DNA of 64,000 nucleotides, taken from NCBI GenBank assembly GCA_021822115.1, contig JAJZSA010000001.1, forward strand, positions 49,045-113,044. Direction: 5' to 3'. Every line of letters begins with the position of its first letter. Positions within the stretch are counted from its first letter, which is position 1. The stretch is from Pseudomonadota bacterium (lineage in GTDB: Bacteria; Pseudomonadota; Gammaproteobacteria; Burkholderiales; Gallionellaceae). The position numbers were made by a program, and so were the translations under genes. Positions 8,875-17,538 of the stretch are shown here, piece by piece. The notes beneath the pieces are model-generated. The model worked only from the letters and a program-made list of their open reading frames with translations, searched no databases and was not told where the DNA came from.

Positions 8875-9591
8875 ATGAAGAAACTGCTCGTACTGACCTG
8901 TGCGCTGGGCATCGCCCAACCGGCCCTGGCTGGCAACATCAATCTGAGCAACCTCACCGGCGGCCAGGCAGCCTTCCGCAACGTCTCCGAAGACCTCGGC
9001 TCGGCGCTGAGCTACAAGGGCGTGGTACCTGCCGAATCGCTGGGCGTCACCGGCTTCGACTTCGGCCTGGAAGTGACCCAGACCAACCTGGCCAAGAGCG
9101 CTACCCTCTGGAAAAACCTGTCCGGTAACGACATCAGCAACCTGTACGTACCCAAGCTGCACGTGACCAAGGGCCTGCCGCTGAACATCGACATCGGCGC
9201 CTTCTACTCCGCCGTGCCCACCACCGACATCAAGCTGTACGGCGGTGAGCTGCGCTGGGCCTTCATCGAAGGCGGCGTGGCCATGCCGGCCGTGGCCGTG
9301 CGCGGTGCGCTGACCAAGTTGTCCGGCGTGAACCAGCTGGCGCTGGACACCAAGAGCGTGGACGTATCCATCTCCAAGGGCTTCGCCATGTTCACCCCGT
9401 ATGCCGGCGTCGGCCAAGTGTGGACCAACAGCACGCCGGATGCCGCCACCGGCTTCACTGCGGAAAGCTTCACGCAAAGCAAGGTGTTCGCGGGCGCCAA
9501 CCTCAACTTCGGCCTGACCAACCTGGCCGTCGAGTTCGACAAGACCGGCTCCGCGCAGTCCACCAGCCTGAAACTGGGATTCCGCTTCTGA
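8875..9591 (+). CDS. Putative outer-membrane beta-barrel protein
   Basis: 238 residues with a clean signal peptide (MKKLLVLTCALGIAQPALA, cleavage after ALA) and AAGGGAAG upstream of the ATG at 8875. The mature chain alternates polar and hydrophobic residues in short strands, is rich in Gly, Thr and Asn, and ends with the outer-membrane C-terminal signature ...LKLGFRF (terminal Phe). This predicts a small beta-barrel of about 10-12 strands. No specific porin family is recognised. It lies between lemA and the GIDE-domain gene, so may belong to the same envelope operon. Confidence 0.75.
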   Translation: MKKLLVLTCALGIAQPALAGNINLSNLTGGQAAFRNVSEDLGSALSYKGVVPAESLGVTGFDFGLEVTQTNLAKSATLWKNLSGNDISNLYVPKLHVTKGLPLNIDIGAFYSAVPTTDIKLYGGELRWAFIEGGVAMPAVAVRGALTKLSGVNQLALDTKSVDVSISKGFAMFTPYAGVGQVWTNSTPDAATGFTAESFTQSKVFAGANLNFGLTNLAVEFDKTGSAQSTSLKLGFRF

Positions 9592-9622
9592 TGCGGGCAG
9601 CGTCGTCGCAAGGAGGATGGCG

Positions 9623-10522
9623 ATGCTGAACTCCCTGCGACGACAATACGCGCAACTCATCACTTCCGGCGGACAGCTCGCATTGCTGTTCGCCGGTTTT
9701 CATTTGGGCAGCCGCGACGGCTGGCTGTGGAGCCTGTCCGGCGTCGCCCTGCTCAGTCTGCTGGCCTGGTATTCCACACTGCACCGCTACCGCATGATCA
9801 GCGGCACCCCCACCTCGCGCATCGCCTCGGCGGCGCAAGGCTATGTGGAACTGGTAGGCCGCGCACAAGCGCACGGCGCACCCATCCTCGGCAAATTCTC
9901 GCTGCTGCCCTGCCTCTGGTATCGCTACCAGCTGGAGCGCAAGAACCACAAGAACCAATGGCGCACCGAAGCCAGCGGCGAGAGCGAAGCGCCGTTCTGC
10001 CTCGACGATGGCAGCGGACTATGCGTGATCGACCCGCGCGGCGCCGAGATCGTCACCCGTCACAAGGACACCTGGCAGGTCGGTGACCAGCGCTACACCG
10101 AATGGAAACTGATCCAGCAGGACCCGCTGTATGCCCTGGGCGAGTTCCGCACCATGGGCGGCAGCAACGACCCGGTCACCCACAACGAGCTGGTGAAACA
10201 GGTGATCGCGGAATGGAAGGCGGAGCAGGCGGAACTGCTGCGCCGCTTCGACCTGGATGGCAGCGGCCATCTGGATATCGACGAATGGATGCTGGCACGG
10301 CAGGCCGCACGACGCGAAGCGGGTAAACGGCTGAGCGCCGCACGTGCCGCCCCGGATGTGCATTTCCTGCGCCTGCCGCTGGATGGCCGCCTGTTCCTGC
10401 TCGGCAATCTGTCGCCGGAACGCATGGCGCGTCGCTATGCCTTGTGGACCTGGGGCAACCTGGCGCTGTTCTTCGGCGCGCTGGGCGGCATCGCCTGGGT
10501 GCTCAATGGCTATACCTTCTGA
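9623..10522 (+). CDS. GIDE-domain membrane protein with an EF-hand motif
   Basis: About 299 residues. AGGAGG at 9611-9616 is 6 nt from the ATG at 9623 and directly abuts the ATG at 9617, so 9623 is chosen. Two N-terminal hydrophobic spans are followed by a GIDE-type (E3-ligase MULAN/BAM-like, PF12483) domain: YVELVGRAQ, LLPCLWYRYQLERK, then FCLDDGSGLCVIDPRGAEI. Around residues 210-221 the sequence DLDGSGHLDIDE is a textbook EF-hand calcium loop. A last membrane span is at the C-terminus. Bacterial GIDE proteins lack the RING domain, so no ubiquitin activity is implied. The calcium loop inserted between the GIDE domain and the C-terminal helix is unusual. Confidence 0.8.
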   Translation: MLNSLRRQYAQLITSGGQLALLFAGFHLGSRDGWLWSLSGVALLSLLAWYSTLHRYRMISGTPTSRIASAAQGYVELVGRAQAHGAPILGKFSLLPCLWYRYQLERKNHKNQWRTEASGESEAPFCLDDGSGLCVIDPRGAEIVTRHKDTWQVGDQRYTEWKLIQQDPLYALGEFRTMGGSNDPVTHNELVKQVIAEWKAEQAELLRRFDLDGSGHLDIDEWMLARQAARREAGKRLSAARAAPDVHFLRLPLDGRLFLLGNLSPERMARRYALWTWGNLALFFGALGGIAWVLNGYTF

Positions 10523-11419
10523 TCAGACCGCCCACGCCCGCCCCGGGTGCAGCAAGGCGACGATGTCCTGATGACCGGCCTTCTCCGCCAGGTCCAGCGG
10601 CGTGCTGCCGTCCTGGTAGCGCGCATGGCGGTTGGCCCCTTTCTCCAGCAGCAGTTTGACGATCTGCGTATGGCCGTTGTTGGCCGCCTTGTGCAGTGCA
10701 GTCCAGCCATCGACCGTGGCCAGATTGACGTCCGCACCATGCGCGATGAGGTAGGCGCAGGCCAGCAGATGGCCGCGCGTAGCCGCCTGCATCAACGCGG
10801 TCCAGCCGAACTGGCTCTGCCGGTTCGGGTCCGCCCCCTTGCCGATCAGCAGCTTCACCACGTTGGAATAACCATTGAAGGCCGCCCAATGCAAGGGTGT
10901 GTAACCGTTCTGGTCGGTCGCCGCGATGCGCGCGCCGCACTTGATCAACAGCAGCGCGAACTCCTCGTTACCGTTGAAGGAAGAGATCATCAACGGCGTC
11001 CAGTTGCGCTCGTCGCGGATCTCCAGGTCCACGCCGCAGGACATGAACACCTGCACCGCATCGTGATTGTTCTCTTCGATGGACTTGATCAGGCCGGCCG
11101 GATTGAACTCATAGCCGAACTGCTCCAGTTCCGCGCGCTTGTATTCCGGCACGTCATCCCAGGCGTCGCGCTCAACCTCGGCATGATGCCGACGCGCGAC
11201 ATAATTGCTCAGGCGGATGATCTCGGTCGCCACTTCCGGCGGGAATCCGGCGCGCTCGCGGCTGTGCTTGTCCACCAGCAACTCGTCCAGGAACGGTTCC
11301 AGATGCTCGGTGTCGAGCAGGTCGAGCAGCTTGTTGAACACGCGCGGGAACTGCGCTTGCAGCGTCTCCGGATAGAGCGACCGGTTGCCGCCCAGGAAAT
11401 TCAGCAATCTTGCATCCAT
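10523..11419 (-). CDS. Ankyrin-repeat protein
   Basis: 298 residues. An N-terminal helical region (1-110) without recognised homology is followed by at least five ankyrin repeats, with the consensus G-TPLH-AA--G visible as NGYTPLHWAAFNGYSNVV, FGWTALMQAATRGH, DGWTALHKAANNGHTQIV and DGSTPLDLAEKAGHQDIV. These form a protein-binding scaffold. No signal peptide is present. The ATG at 11419 overlaps by one base the TGA of the upstream HD-GYP gene (TGATG), so the two are translationally coupled and the ankyrin protein is a candidate partner or regulator of the phosphodiesterase. Converges with the GIDE gene with no intervening bases. Confidence 0.9.
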   Translation of the reverse strand: MDARLLNFLGGNRSLYPETLQAQFPRVFNKLLDLLDTEHLEPFLDELLVDKHSRERAGFPPEVATEIIRLSNYVARRHHAEVERDAWDDVPEYKRAELEQFGYEFNPAGLIKSIEENNHDAVQVFMSCGVDLEIRDERNWTPLMISSFNGNEEFALLLIKCGARIAATDQNGYTPLHWAAFNGYSNVVKLLIGKGADPNRQSQFGWTALMQAATRGHLLACAYLIAHGADVNLATVDGWTALHKAANNGHTQIVKLLLEKGANRHARYQDGSTPLDLAEKAGHQDIVALLHPGRAWAV

Positions 11420-12816
11420 CAATCAGCGAACCTGTGTGCGATGCGTTCGAACTCATCCTGGATCGACAGGAAGGCGTCCACCACATCGGGATCGAAATGC
11501 TTGCCACGCCCGTCCACGATGAAGGCTACCGCCTCCTCGTGGCTGTAGGCCTTCTTGTACACCCGCTTGCAGATCAACGCATCGTACACATCCGCCAGCG
11601 CCATCAGGCGCGCCGAGATGGGGATGTCATCGCCCTGCAACCCTTTGGGATAACCGCTGCCGTCCCACTTCTCATGATGGCAGGAGGCGATCTCGCGTCC
11701 GATGTGCAGGAAGCGGTTGGGTGCCGGCAGGCTGGCTTCGGCCGCCGCCAGTGCCTCGCCGCCGATGCGCGGATGCTGCTTCATGATCTCGTATTCCTCC
11801 GGCGTCAGCTTGCCCTGTTTGCGCAGGATGTTGTCCGGGATGCCGACCTTGCCGATGTCGTGCAGCGGCGCCAGCTTGTACAGCGATTCGATGGTGTCGT
11901 CGTTGAGGAAGTCGCGGAAGCGCGGATGGTCGCGCAGGCGCTCGGCCAGCGCGCGGATATAGGTCTGCGTGCGGCGCAGGTGGTTGCCGGTCTCGTTATC
12001 GCGCGTCTCCGCCATGGTCGCCATGGCGATGATGGTGACGTCGCGCACCTGCCCCACCTCCTCGGTCTTGCGTTGCAACTGCGCGGTGCGTTCCTGCACC
12101 TTGTGCTCCAGCCCGTCGTTCAGCTCGGCCAGTTGCCGCGCCAGCGACTGGTTCTCGAAACGCTGGCGCAAGGACTGCATGAACAGACGACCCATGAAGT
12201 GCCCGCCGCCCAGCATCACCAGCAGGAACAGACTGAGCATGCTGCCCAGCACCAGATGGGTCTCGTTCTGCTCCACCAGCACGCGGAAGATCAGCGGCAG
12301 CATCAGACCGAGCAGATAGGCATAGAACGCCGGCGGATGGGTGGCGTTCAGGGTCGCGGCGACAGCCGCCAGGCCGAGCATCACGCATACCAGCAACACC
12401 TGGTCGGTGAGGTCCGGCGGAAAGAAGAACAGCGTGCTGAAGCCCCACATCATGCCGACCACCAGCGCGAACCACAGGAAACGCCGGCTCCAGTCGCGAC
12501 AGCCGCGCACGCTATCCAGATCGTGGCGATATTCCAGCCACAGCACCACTTCTGCGATGTGCAGCACATAGATGCAGGCCAACCACAGCAACAGGTCGCG
12601 ATGGTTGTCCACGCCCCACATCAGCCACACGAACAGCGGTTCCACCAGCACCTGCGCCAGCACCATGTACAGGAACAGATCCAATCGTGCATGCAACTGC
12701 TCGGCACGCACCGCCAGGTTGCGTGCATCGATGCGGAAGGTCAGTTCTTCGAAAAAACCGCGCGGCGATGTGGGCATGATGGATATACGCTGTCCGATGG
12801 CGACAGTGGACAACAT
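11419..12816 (-). CDS. Membrane HD-GYP domain cyclic-di-GMP phosphodiesterase
   Basis: 465 residues with about five membrane helices in the first 200, a short coiled coil (ELNDGLEHKVQERTAQLQRK) and a C-terminal HD-GYP domain. The metal and substrate motifs are intact: HDIGKVGIP (HD pair plus K) and HHEKWDGSGYP (HH and GYP). The enzyme is expected to hydrolyse c-di-GMP to pGpG/GMP at the membrane. The start is uncertain: 12816 has a weak GGAT motif, while 12777 (MPTSPRG) has none. Divergent from a globin-coupled diguanylate cyclase 83 bp away, so opposing enzymes share a regulatory region. Confidence 0.92.
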   Translation of the reverse strand: MLSTVAIGQRISIMPTSPRGFFEELTFRIDARNLAVRAEQLHARLDLFLYMVLAQVLVEPLFVWLMWGVDNHRDLLLWLACIYVLHIAEVVLWLEYRHDLDSVRGCRDWSRRFLWFALVVGMMWGFSTLFFFPPDLTDQVLLVCVMLGLAAVAATLNATHPPAFYAYLLGLMLPLIFRVLVEQNETHLVLGSMLSLFLLVMLGGGHFMGRLFMQSLRQRFENQSLARQLAELNDGLEHKVQERTAQLQRKTEEVGQVRDVTIIAMATMAETRDNETGNHLRRTQTYIRALAERLRDHPRFRDFLNDDTIESLYKLAPLHDIGKVGIPDNILRKQGKLTPEEYEIMKQHPRIGGEALAAAEASLPAPNRFLHIGREIASCHHEKWDGSGYPKGLQGDDIPISARLMALADVYDALICKRVYKKAYSHEEAVAFIVDGRGKHFDPDVVDAFLSIQDEFERIAHRFAD

Positions 12817-12856
12817 CGCATCCGATTCGTCAACGCATGTCGCGCCCCCGGGTCGC

Positions 12857-12862
12857 TATAAT
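12857..12862 (+). promoter_or_regulatory. Candidate -10 box for the globin-coupled cyclase gene
   Basis: A perfect TATAAT lies 38 bp upstream of the ATG at 12900 in the divergent region. No convincing TTGACA-like -35 at 16-18 bp was found, so the assignment is weak. Confidence 0.35.
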
Positions 12863-12899
12863 CCGGCCCTTTATGCAATCGCCGCCTGTCGGAGCCCAC

Positions 12900-14270
12900 A
12901 TGTACAAACACAACAAGGTCGAGGATTTCGTCGAGGAATGGCAACGCCTGCACCAGCAGACCGATGCCGCCGTCTTGCAACTCATCGCCAGCACCGTCGC
13001 GCAACATGCCGATGCGCTGGCCAGCCTGTTCTACCAGCACATGCTGGCCGACCAGGTAGCCCGTCCCTTCCTCGACCATGAACTGGTCAACCAGCGCCTG
13101 CACCGCTCCATGCAGCAGTGGCTGTGCGACCTGTTCGCGGCCACCCCGCGTGATGCCGCCGAACTGTATCGCCACCAATGCCATGTGGGCGCGGTGCATG
13201 CCCGCATCCAGATCCCGGTCAGCCTGGTGATGCGCGGCGCACGCCTGCTCAAGCAGGCCATCACCACCCACTTGGTCGATTCCCAGTTGGACCGCAGCGG
13301 GCTGGTGCAGGCCGCGCGCTTCATCTCCGAGACCATGGAACTCAGCCTGTCCGCGATGACAGACTCCTACATCCTGAGCCTGGGCAAGAACGTGCGCGCG
13401 GACGAGTCCTACCGCATGTTCGCGCTGGGACAGAACCTGCTCGCCGAGCGCGAGCGGCAGCGTGCCGCGTTGCTGGAGTGGGCACAGCACCTGCTGCTGC
13501 AGTTGCTCAGCGGCGAACACGACGAGCTGCCGCCGATCCGTCATTCCGAGTTCGGCATGTGGTTGCAGCACAAGGCCAGCATCATCTTCCACGACGCCCC
13601 GGAACTGGAACGCATCCGGCTATGTATCGACACGCTGGAGCAGCGTCTGGTACCCGCCGTGCATCAGGCGCGCCGGGCGCAGGGCGACACGCGCGAACCG
13701 CTGCGCCAGATCGAGGCCAACATCGCCGAGATGAAGTTCTTGCTGACCGGCCTGTTCGACCGCGTGCTGGAGGTGGAGAGTGGGCGCGACAGCCTGACCC
13801 GCCTGCTCAACCGTCGTTATCTGCCGACCATCCTGATGCGCGAAGTCACCTTTGCGCGCCGCAACGGCACGCCGTTCGCCGTGCTGCTGCTGGATATCGA
13901 CCACTTCAAGCGGATCAACGACAGCTACGGCCACGCCAGCGGCGACATGGTGTTGCAGCAAGCGGCCGACCGCGTCAGCGCCAGCGTGCGCATCGGCGAT
14001 TTCGTCTTCCGTTACGGCGGCGAAGAATTGCTCATCGTGCTGGTCGAGGTGACGCCCGCACAAGCGCGGCAGGTGGCCGAGAACATCCGCGAACGCTTCC
14101 AGGCGGAGCCCTTCCGCATCAGCGACGAAGCCAGCATCCCGGTCAGCGTGAGCATCGGCATCGCCAGCTACGGCGGCCATCCAGATTACGAGAAGGTGAT
14201 CGGCGACGCGGACGACGCGCTGTACCGCGCCAAGGAGAACGGCCGCAACCGCTGCGAGGCGGCCGCCTAA
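12900..14270 (+). CDS. dosC: Globin-coupled diguanylate cyclase (DosC/YddV type)
   Basis: 456 residues: an N-terminal globin-coupled sensor (about 1-155) containing LFYQHML (candidate distal Tyr45) and VGAVHARIQIP (candidate proximal heme His100), a helical linker, and a C-terminal GGDEF domain with RYGGEELLIVL. RIGD five residues before GGEEL is an intact product-inhibition I-site (RxxD). GGAG at 12891-12894 sets the start at 12900. It is predicted to make c-di-GMP from two GTP according to heme-bound oxygen. In E. coli DosC works with the phosphodiesterase DosP; here the divergent HD-GYP gene could fill that role. The last four bases overlap the convergent helicase gene. Confidence 0.9.
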   Translation: MYKHNKVEDFVEEWQRLHQQTDAAVLQLIASTVAQHADALASLFYQHMLADQVARPFLDHELVNQRLHRSMQQWLCDLFAATPRDAAELYRHQCHVGAVHARIQIPVSLVMRGARLLKQAITTHLVDSQLDRSGLVQAARFISETMELSLSAMTDSYILSLGKNVRADESYRMFALGQNLLAERERQRAALLEWAQHLLLQLLSGEHDELPPIRHSEFGMWLQHKASIIFHDAPELERIRLCIDTLEQRLVPAVHQARRAQGDTREPLRQIEANIAEMKFLLTGLFDRVLEVESGRDSLTRLLNRRYLPTILMREVTFARRNGTPFAVLLLDIDHFKRINDSYGHASGDMVLQQAADRVSASVRIGDFVFRYGGEELLIVLVEVTPAQARQVAENIRERFQAEPFRISDEASIPVSVSIGIASYGGHPDYEKVIGDADDALYRAKENGRNRCEAAA

Positions 14271-16189
14271 ACCGCGAAGAATTCCACCGCCACCGCCTGC
14301 TCGCGCGTGCGCTTGAACGGCGGCAGGCTCTGCCACACGCGTTTGCCGTAATGTTTGCCGATCAGGCGCGGGTCGCAGATCATCAGTACGCCGCGGTCAT
14401 GCTCGTCGCGGATCAGGCGGCCGGCACCCTGCTTCAGGTTGATGATGGCGCGCGGCAACTGGAACTCCATGAAAGCGTTGCGCCCCTGCTTGTTCATCTC
14501 GGCGATGCGTGCCGCCAGCACCGGATCGTCCGGCGGCGCGAACGGCAGCTTGTCGATCACCACCAGCGACAGTGCTTCGCCGCGCACGTCCACGCCTTCC
14601 CAGAACGACTGGCTGCCCAGCAACACGGCATTGCCGTGCTCGCGGAAGCGCGCCAGCAGCTCGTTGCGCGAGCCCTCGCCCTGCATCATCAGCGGATACT
14701 TCCAGCCGCGCCGGTCGAATTCGGCCTGCAAGCGGTCATGCGCATGCTGCATTGCGCGCAGGCTGGTGAACAGCAGGAAGGCGCGCCCCGCGCTGGCGCC
14801 GATCAGCGGCAAGGCGGCTTCCACCACGGCATCGGTATAGCCCTCGGTGTTCGGTTCCGGCAGTCCCTGCGGCACATACAGCAAGGCCTGCTCGGGATAG
14901 TTGAAAGGACTGTCCCAGCACGCGGTGCGCGCATTCCACAGCCCCATCTGGTGCTGGTAATGCGCGAAATTGCCCTTCACCGCCAGCGTGGCGGAAGTGA
15001 AGATCCAGGCACGCGGATGACTGGCCAGTTGCTTGGCGAAGATGTCGGCGATGGACAGCGGCGTGCTGTTGAGCTGCACCGTGTGGTGGAACACCTCCAG
15101 CCAGCGCACCGTCTCCGGCACGTCGCCCGCCTGCCAGTGCTTGAGCTGACCGAGCAGCGTCTGCGCACGCTGATGGCAATTCTCCAGCCCCTCGCTGCGT
15201 TCGGCCTGCTGTTCCAGCAAGCCCGCCAGTGCCTGCAACTTGTCTTGCAGCGTCTTCAGGGCCGGGGCGAAATCCTTGATGTCCTCCGCCGCATCCGCCG
15301 CCATGCGGCCTTCGCGTTTGAAGGCCAGACGCAGGTCGCGCGCGGCCTTGTCCAGCGCATCGCAGCCCACCGGCAAGGCGGCGAAATCCTTGGCCGAACT
15401 CAGTGCCTCGATGCGCGTATCCTGCGCCAGGTCGAACAGTTGCGAGGTGGACAGGCTCTCACCGAAGAACAGGCTGGCGGTCTCCGGCAACTGGTGCGCC
15501 TCGTCGAAGATCACCGTATTGCAGGCCGGCAACAACTCGGCCACGCCTTCGTCGCGCAGCATCACATCGGCGAAGAACAGGTGATGGTTGACCACCACGA
15601 TGTCCGCCTCCATCGCCTCCTTGCGCGCCTTGAGCACGAAGCATTCGTTGTGCTGCGGGCATTCCTGCCCCAGGCAGTTGTCGCGCGTGGAGGTGACATG
15701 CATCCAGATCGGCGCGGTCTCCGGCACATCGGCCAGCCCGCTCTTGTCGCCGCTCTGCGTGACCTTGGCGTATTGCACGATCTTGGCCAGATGCTTCACA
15801 TCCTCGCGCGTCTTGAACAGGCCGTTGGATTGCGCCAGCTCCAGATGGTAGTGGCACACATAGTTGGAGCGTCCCTTGAGCAGCGCCACGCTGACCGGCG
15901 CCTTCAGCGCATCGCGCACCCGCGGCAGATCCTTCTGGAACAACTGGTCTTGCAGGTTCTTGGTACCGGTGGAGATCACCACCTTGCCGCCCTTGAGCAA
16001 GGCCGGCACCAGATAGGCGAAGGTCTTGCCGGTACCGGTGCCCGCCTCGGCCAGCAGCACGGCGTTGTCGCGGATCGCCTCGGCCACCGCCAGCGCCATC
16101 TCGCGCTGCTGCGCGCGCGGCCGGAAGCCATCCACTTCGGCGGCGAGCGGGCTCTGGTCGGAGAAGAAACGTTCGATCTCGGAAGTCAC
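14267..16189 (-). CDS. yoaA: ATP-dependent DNA helicase, DinG/YoaA family
   Basis: 640 residues, matching YoaA (about 636) rather than the longer DinG. The Walker A is EAGTGTGKT, the DEAH box is VIFDEAHQLPE, and motif VI is QGAGRLIRD. The iron-sulfur cysteines of XPD-like helicases are present: one in NYVCHYH and three in NCLGQECPQHNECF. This superfamily 2 5'-3' helicase unwinds forked DNA, and in E. coli YoaA works with the polymerase III chi subunit in repair. Monocistronic on the minus strand, convergent with the cyclase gene and divergent from the flavin reductase gene. Confidence 0.93.
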   Translation of the reverse strand: MTSEIERFFSDQSPLAAEVDGFRPRAQQREMALAVAEAIRDNAVLLAEAGTGTGKTFAYLVPALLKGGKVVISTGTKNLQDQLFQKDLPRVRDALKAPVSVALLKGRSNYVCHYHLELAQSNGLFKTREDVKHLAKIVQYAKVTQSGDKSGLADVPETAPIWMHVTSTRDNCLGQECPQHNECFVLKARKEAMEADIVVVNHHLFFADVMLRDEGVAELLPACNTVIFDEAHQLPETASLFFGESLSTSQLFDLAQDTRIEALSSAKDFAALPVGCDALDKAARDLRLAFKREGRMAADAAEDIKDFAPALKTLQDKLQALAGLLEQQAERSEGLENCHQRAQTLLGQLKHWQAGDVPETVRWLEVFHHTVQLNSTPLSIADIFAKQLASHPRAWIFTSATLAVKGNFAHYQHQMGLWNARTACWDSPFNYPEQALLYVPQGLPEPNTEGYTDAVVEAALPLIGASAGRAFLLFTSLRAMQHAHDRLQAEFDRRGWKYPLMMQGEGSRNELLARFREHGNAVLLGSQSFWEGVDVRGEALSLVVIDKLPFAPPDDPVLAARIAEMNKQGRNAFMEFQLPRAIINLKQGAGRLIRDEHDRGVLMICDPRLIGKHYGKRVWQSLPPFKRTREQAVAVEFFAV

Positions 16190-16255
16190 GGCAGGATGGC
16201 GATGGGATACGGCCGGGTTTATAGTGCGGCCGCGATTCTACGCGAGGTGTGCAGC

Positions 16256-16792
16256 ATGCCCAAGAAAAGCTTTCCGCTATCCAAGGTCTATCGCCTGCTG
16301 GAACCCGGCCCCGTGCTGCTGCTGACCACCACGCAGCGCGGCCGCCACAACATCATGACACAGTCCTGGCACACCATGATGGAGTTCGACCCGCCGCTGG
16401 TGGGCTGCGTGGTCAGCGGCCGCAACCACAGTTTCAGCGCATTGCTGAAGACCCGCGAATGCGTGCTCAACATCCCCACCGCCGAACTGGCGCGCCGGGT
16501 CACCGCCATCGGCAACTGCTCGGGCCGCGATACCGACAAGTTCGCCAGGTTCCGTCTGAGCGCACAGCCGGCGCGCCAGGTGCAGGCGCCACTGATCGCC
16601 GAATGCTATGCCAGTCTGGAATGTCGCGTGGTGGATACGCGTCTGGTGAACCGCTACAACTTCTTCGTGCTGGAAGTGGTGCAAGCCTGGGTGGATACGT
16701 CGCTCAAGCAGCCGCGCACCCTGCATCATCAAGGCAAGGGCACGTTCATGCTGGCCGGCGAGCGCATCCGCCTGCCATCGAGGATGGCCTGA
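16256..16792 (+). CDS. Flavin reductase family protein (FMN-binding split barrel)
   Basis: 178 residues of the flavin reductase-like domain (PF01613): LLEPGPVLLLTTTQRGRHNIMT, then PPLVGCVVSGRNHSF and ECVLNIPTAE, typical of the DIM6/NTAB group that bind FMN and reduce it with NAD(P)H or use it as cofactor. The electron acceptor is unknown. The real start is the ATG at 16256; the open frame upstream is antisense to the helicase gene. Its TGA overlaps the ATG of the following membrane-protein gene by one base (TGATG). Confidence 0.88.
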   Translation: MPKKSFPLSKVYRLLEPGPVLLLTTTQRGRHNIMTQSWHTMMEFDPPLVGCVVSGRNHSFSALLKTRECVLNIPTAELARRVTAIGNCSGRDTDKFARFRLSAQPARQVQAPLIAECYASLECRVVDTRLVNRYNFFVLEVVQAWVDTSLKQPRTLHHQGKGTFMLAGERIRLPSRMA

Positions 16793-17187
16793 TGCTGCGG
16801 CCTCTGCTCGCCTGGTGCGTGATGCTGGTGGTCTCGGTGCTCAACGGCATCGTGCGCGATTTCAGTTACGGCCGGCACCTGCCGTCGTTGCTGGCGCAGC
16901 AACTTTCCACGCTCAGCGGCATGTTGCTGCTGGGATGGGTGATGTGGGCCTATGCACGGCGCTACCGCTTCACCTCGGCACGCCAAGCCTGGCGCATCGG
17001 CCTGTCGTGGATGGCGCTCACCATCGCGTTCGAGTTCCTGTTCTTCCACTACGTGAGCGGCCATCCCTGGCACGAGCTGCTGGCGAACTACGATCTGACG
17101 GCAGGCCGACTATGGCCGCTACTGCTGCTGTGGCTGGCCGTCGCGCCCTACTGGCTGTATCGCCGCCAGACCGCACCGCACATCTGA
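16792..17187 (+). CDS. Small four-helix integral membrane protein
   Basis: 131 residues with four hydrophobic helices: LLAWCVMLVVSVLNGIV, a segment around LSGMLLLGWVMWAYA, GLSWMALTIAFEFLFFHYV and LWPLLLLWLAVAPYWLY. A conserved-looking polar FSYGRHLP loop follows the first helix. No named family or catalytic motif is recognised. Translationally coupled to the flavin reductase through a TGATG overlap, so an inner-membrane partner of that protein is possible but unproven. Confidence 0.75.
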   Translation: MLRPLLAWCVMLVVSVLNGIVRDFSYGRHLPSLLAQQLSTLSGMLLLGWVMWAYARRYRFTSARQAWRIGLSWMALTIAFEFLFFHYVSGHPWHELLANYDLTAGRLWPLLLLWLAVAPYWLYRRQTAPHI

Positions 17188-17189
17188 AC

Positions 17190-17390
17190 TCAACGCGCGC
17201 CGTCATCGTTGCCAGCGGCGACGGGCACGCTGGACGGCTCGCCGCGCTGCCAATGCACATAGCATTCCAGACCGCAGAAGTACGCGACGTAATCATGCGT
17301 CTCGAAATGCACTGCGGCGGAGAACGGGACTTCCTTCAGGCAGACTTCACAACTGACCGATTCCGGTTGGACATGGTTATGGCTATCCAT
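17190..17390 (-). CDS. DUF3330-like small Cys-rich protein
   Basis: 66 residues with CEVCLKEVP and, after VHFETHDYVAYF, CGLECYVHW. The two Cys pairs look like a small zinc-binding fold and the central pattern resembles DUF3330. The ATG at 17390 is supported by GGAGGTG a few bases upstream. The usual role of DUF3330 proteins is unknown. Converges with the membrane-protein gene, leaving 2 bp. Confidence 0.75.
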   Translation of the reverse strand: MDSHNHVQPESVSCEVCLKEVPFSAAVHFETHDYVAYFCGLECYVHWQRGEPSSVPVAAGNDDGAR

Positions 17391-17538
17391 GATGCACCTC
17401 CAGTTCCGGGGGACTTGGTGAACCATAGCCTAGACCTGTAGCGCGCGCCCCACAACACTATTGCAAGCATGGGTATAAGCCGGCCATCCGTGCTTAGAAT
17501 GTTAAAAACAAGCTGTCATGAATACCTGGGGGGGAGCC

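Noticed and set aside
9623..10522. Bacterial E3 ubiquitin ligase
   Set aside because: The GIDE domain name comes from MULAN, but no RING finger is present and bacteria of this kind lack ubiquitin.
13178..16255. Extension of the flavin reductase frame over 1000 codons upstream
   Set aside because: It is an out-of-frame reading of the cyclase gene and antisense of the helicase gene.
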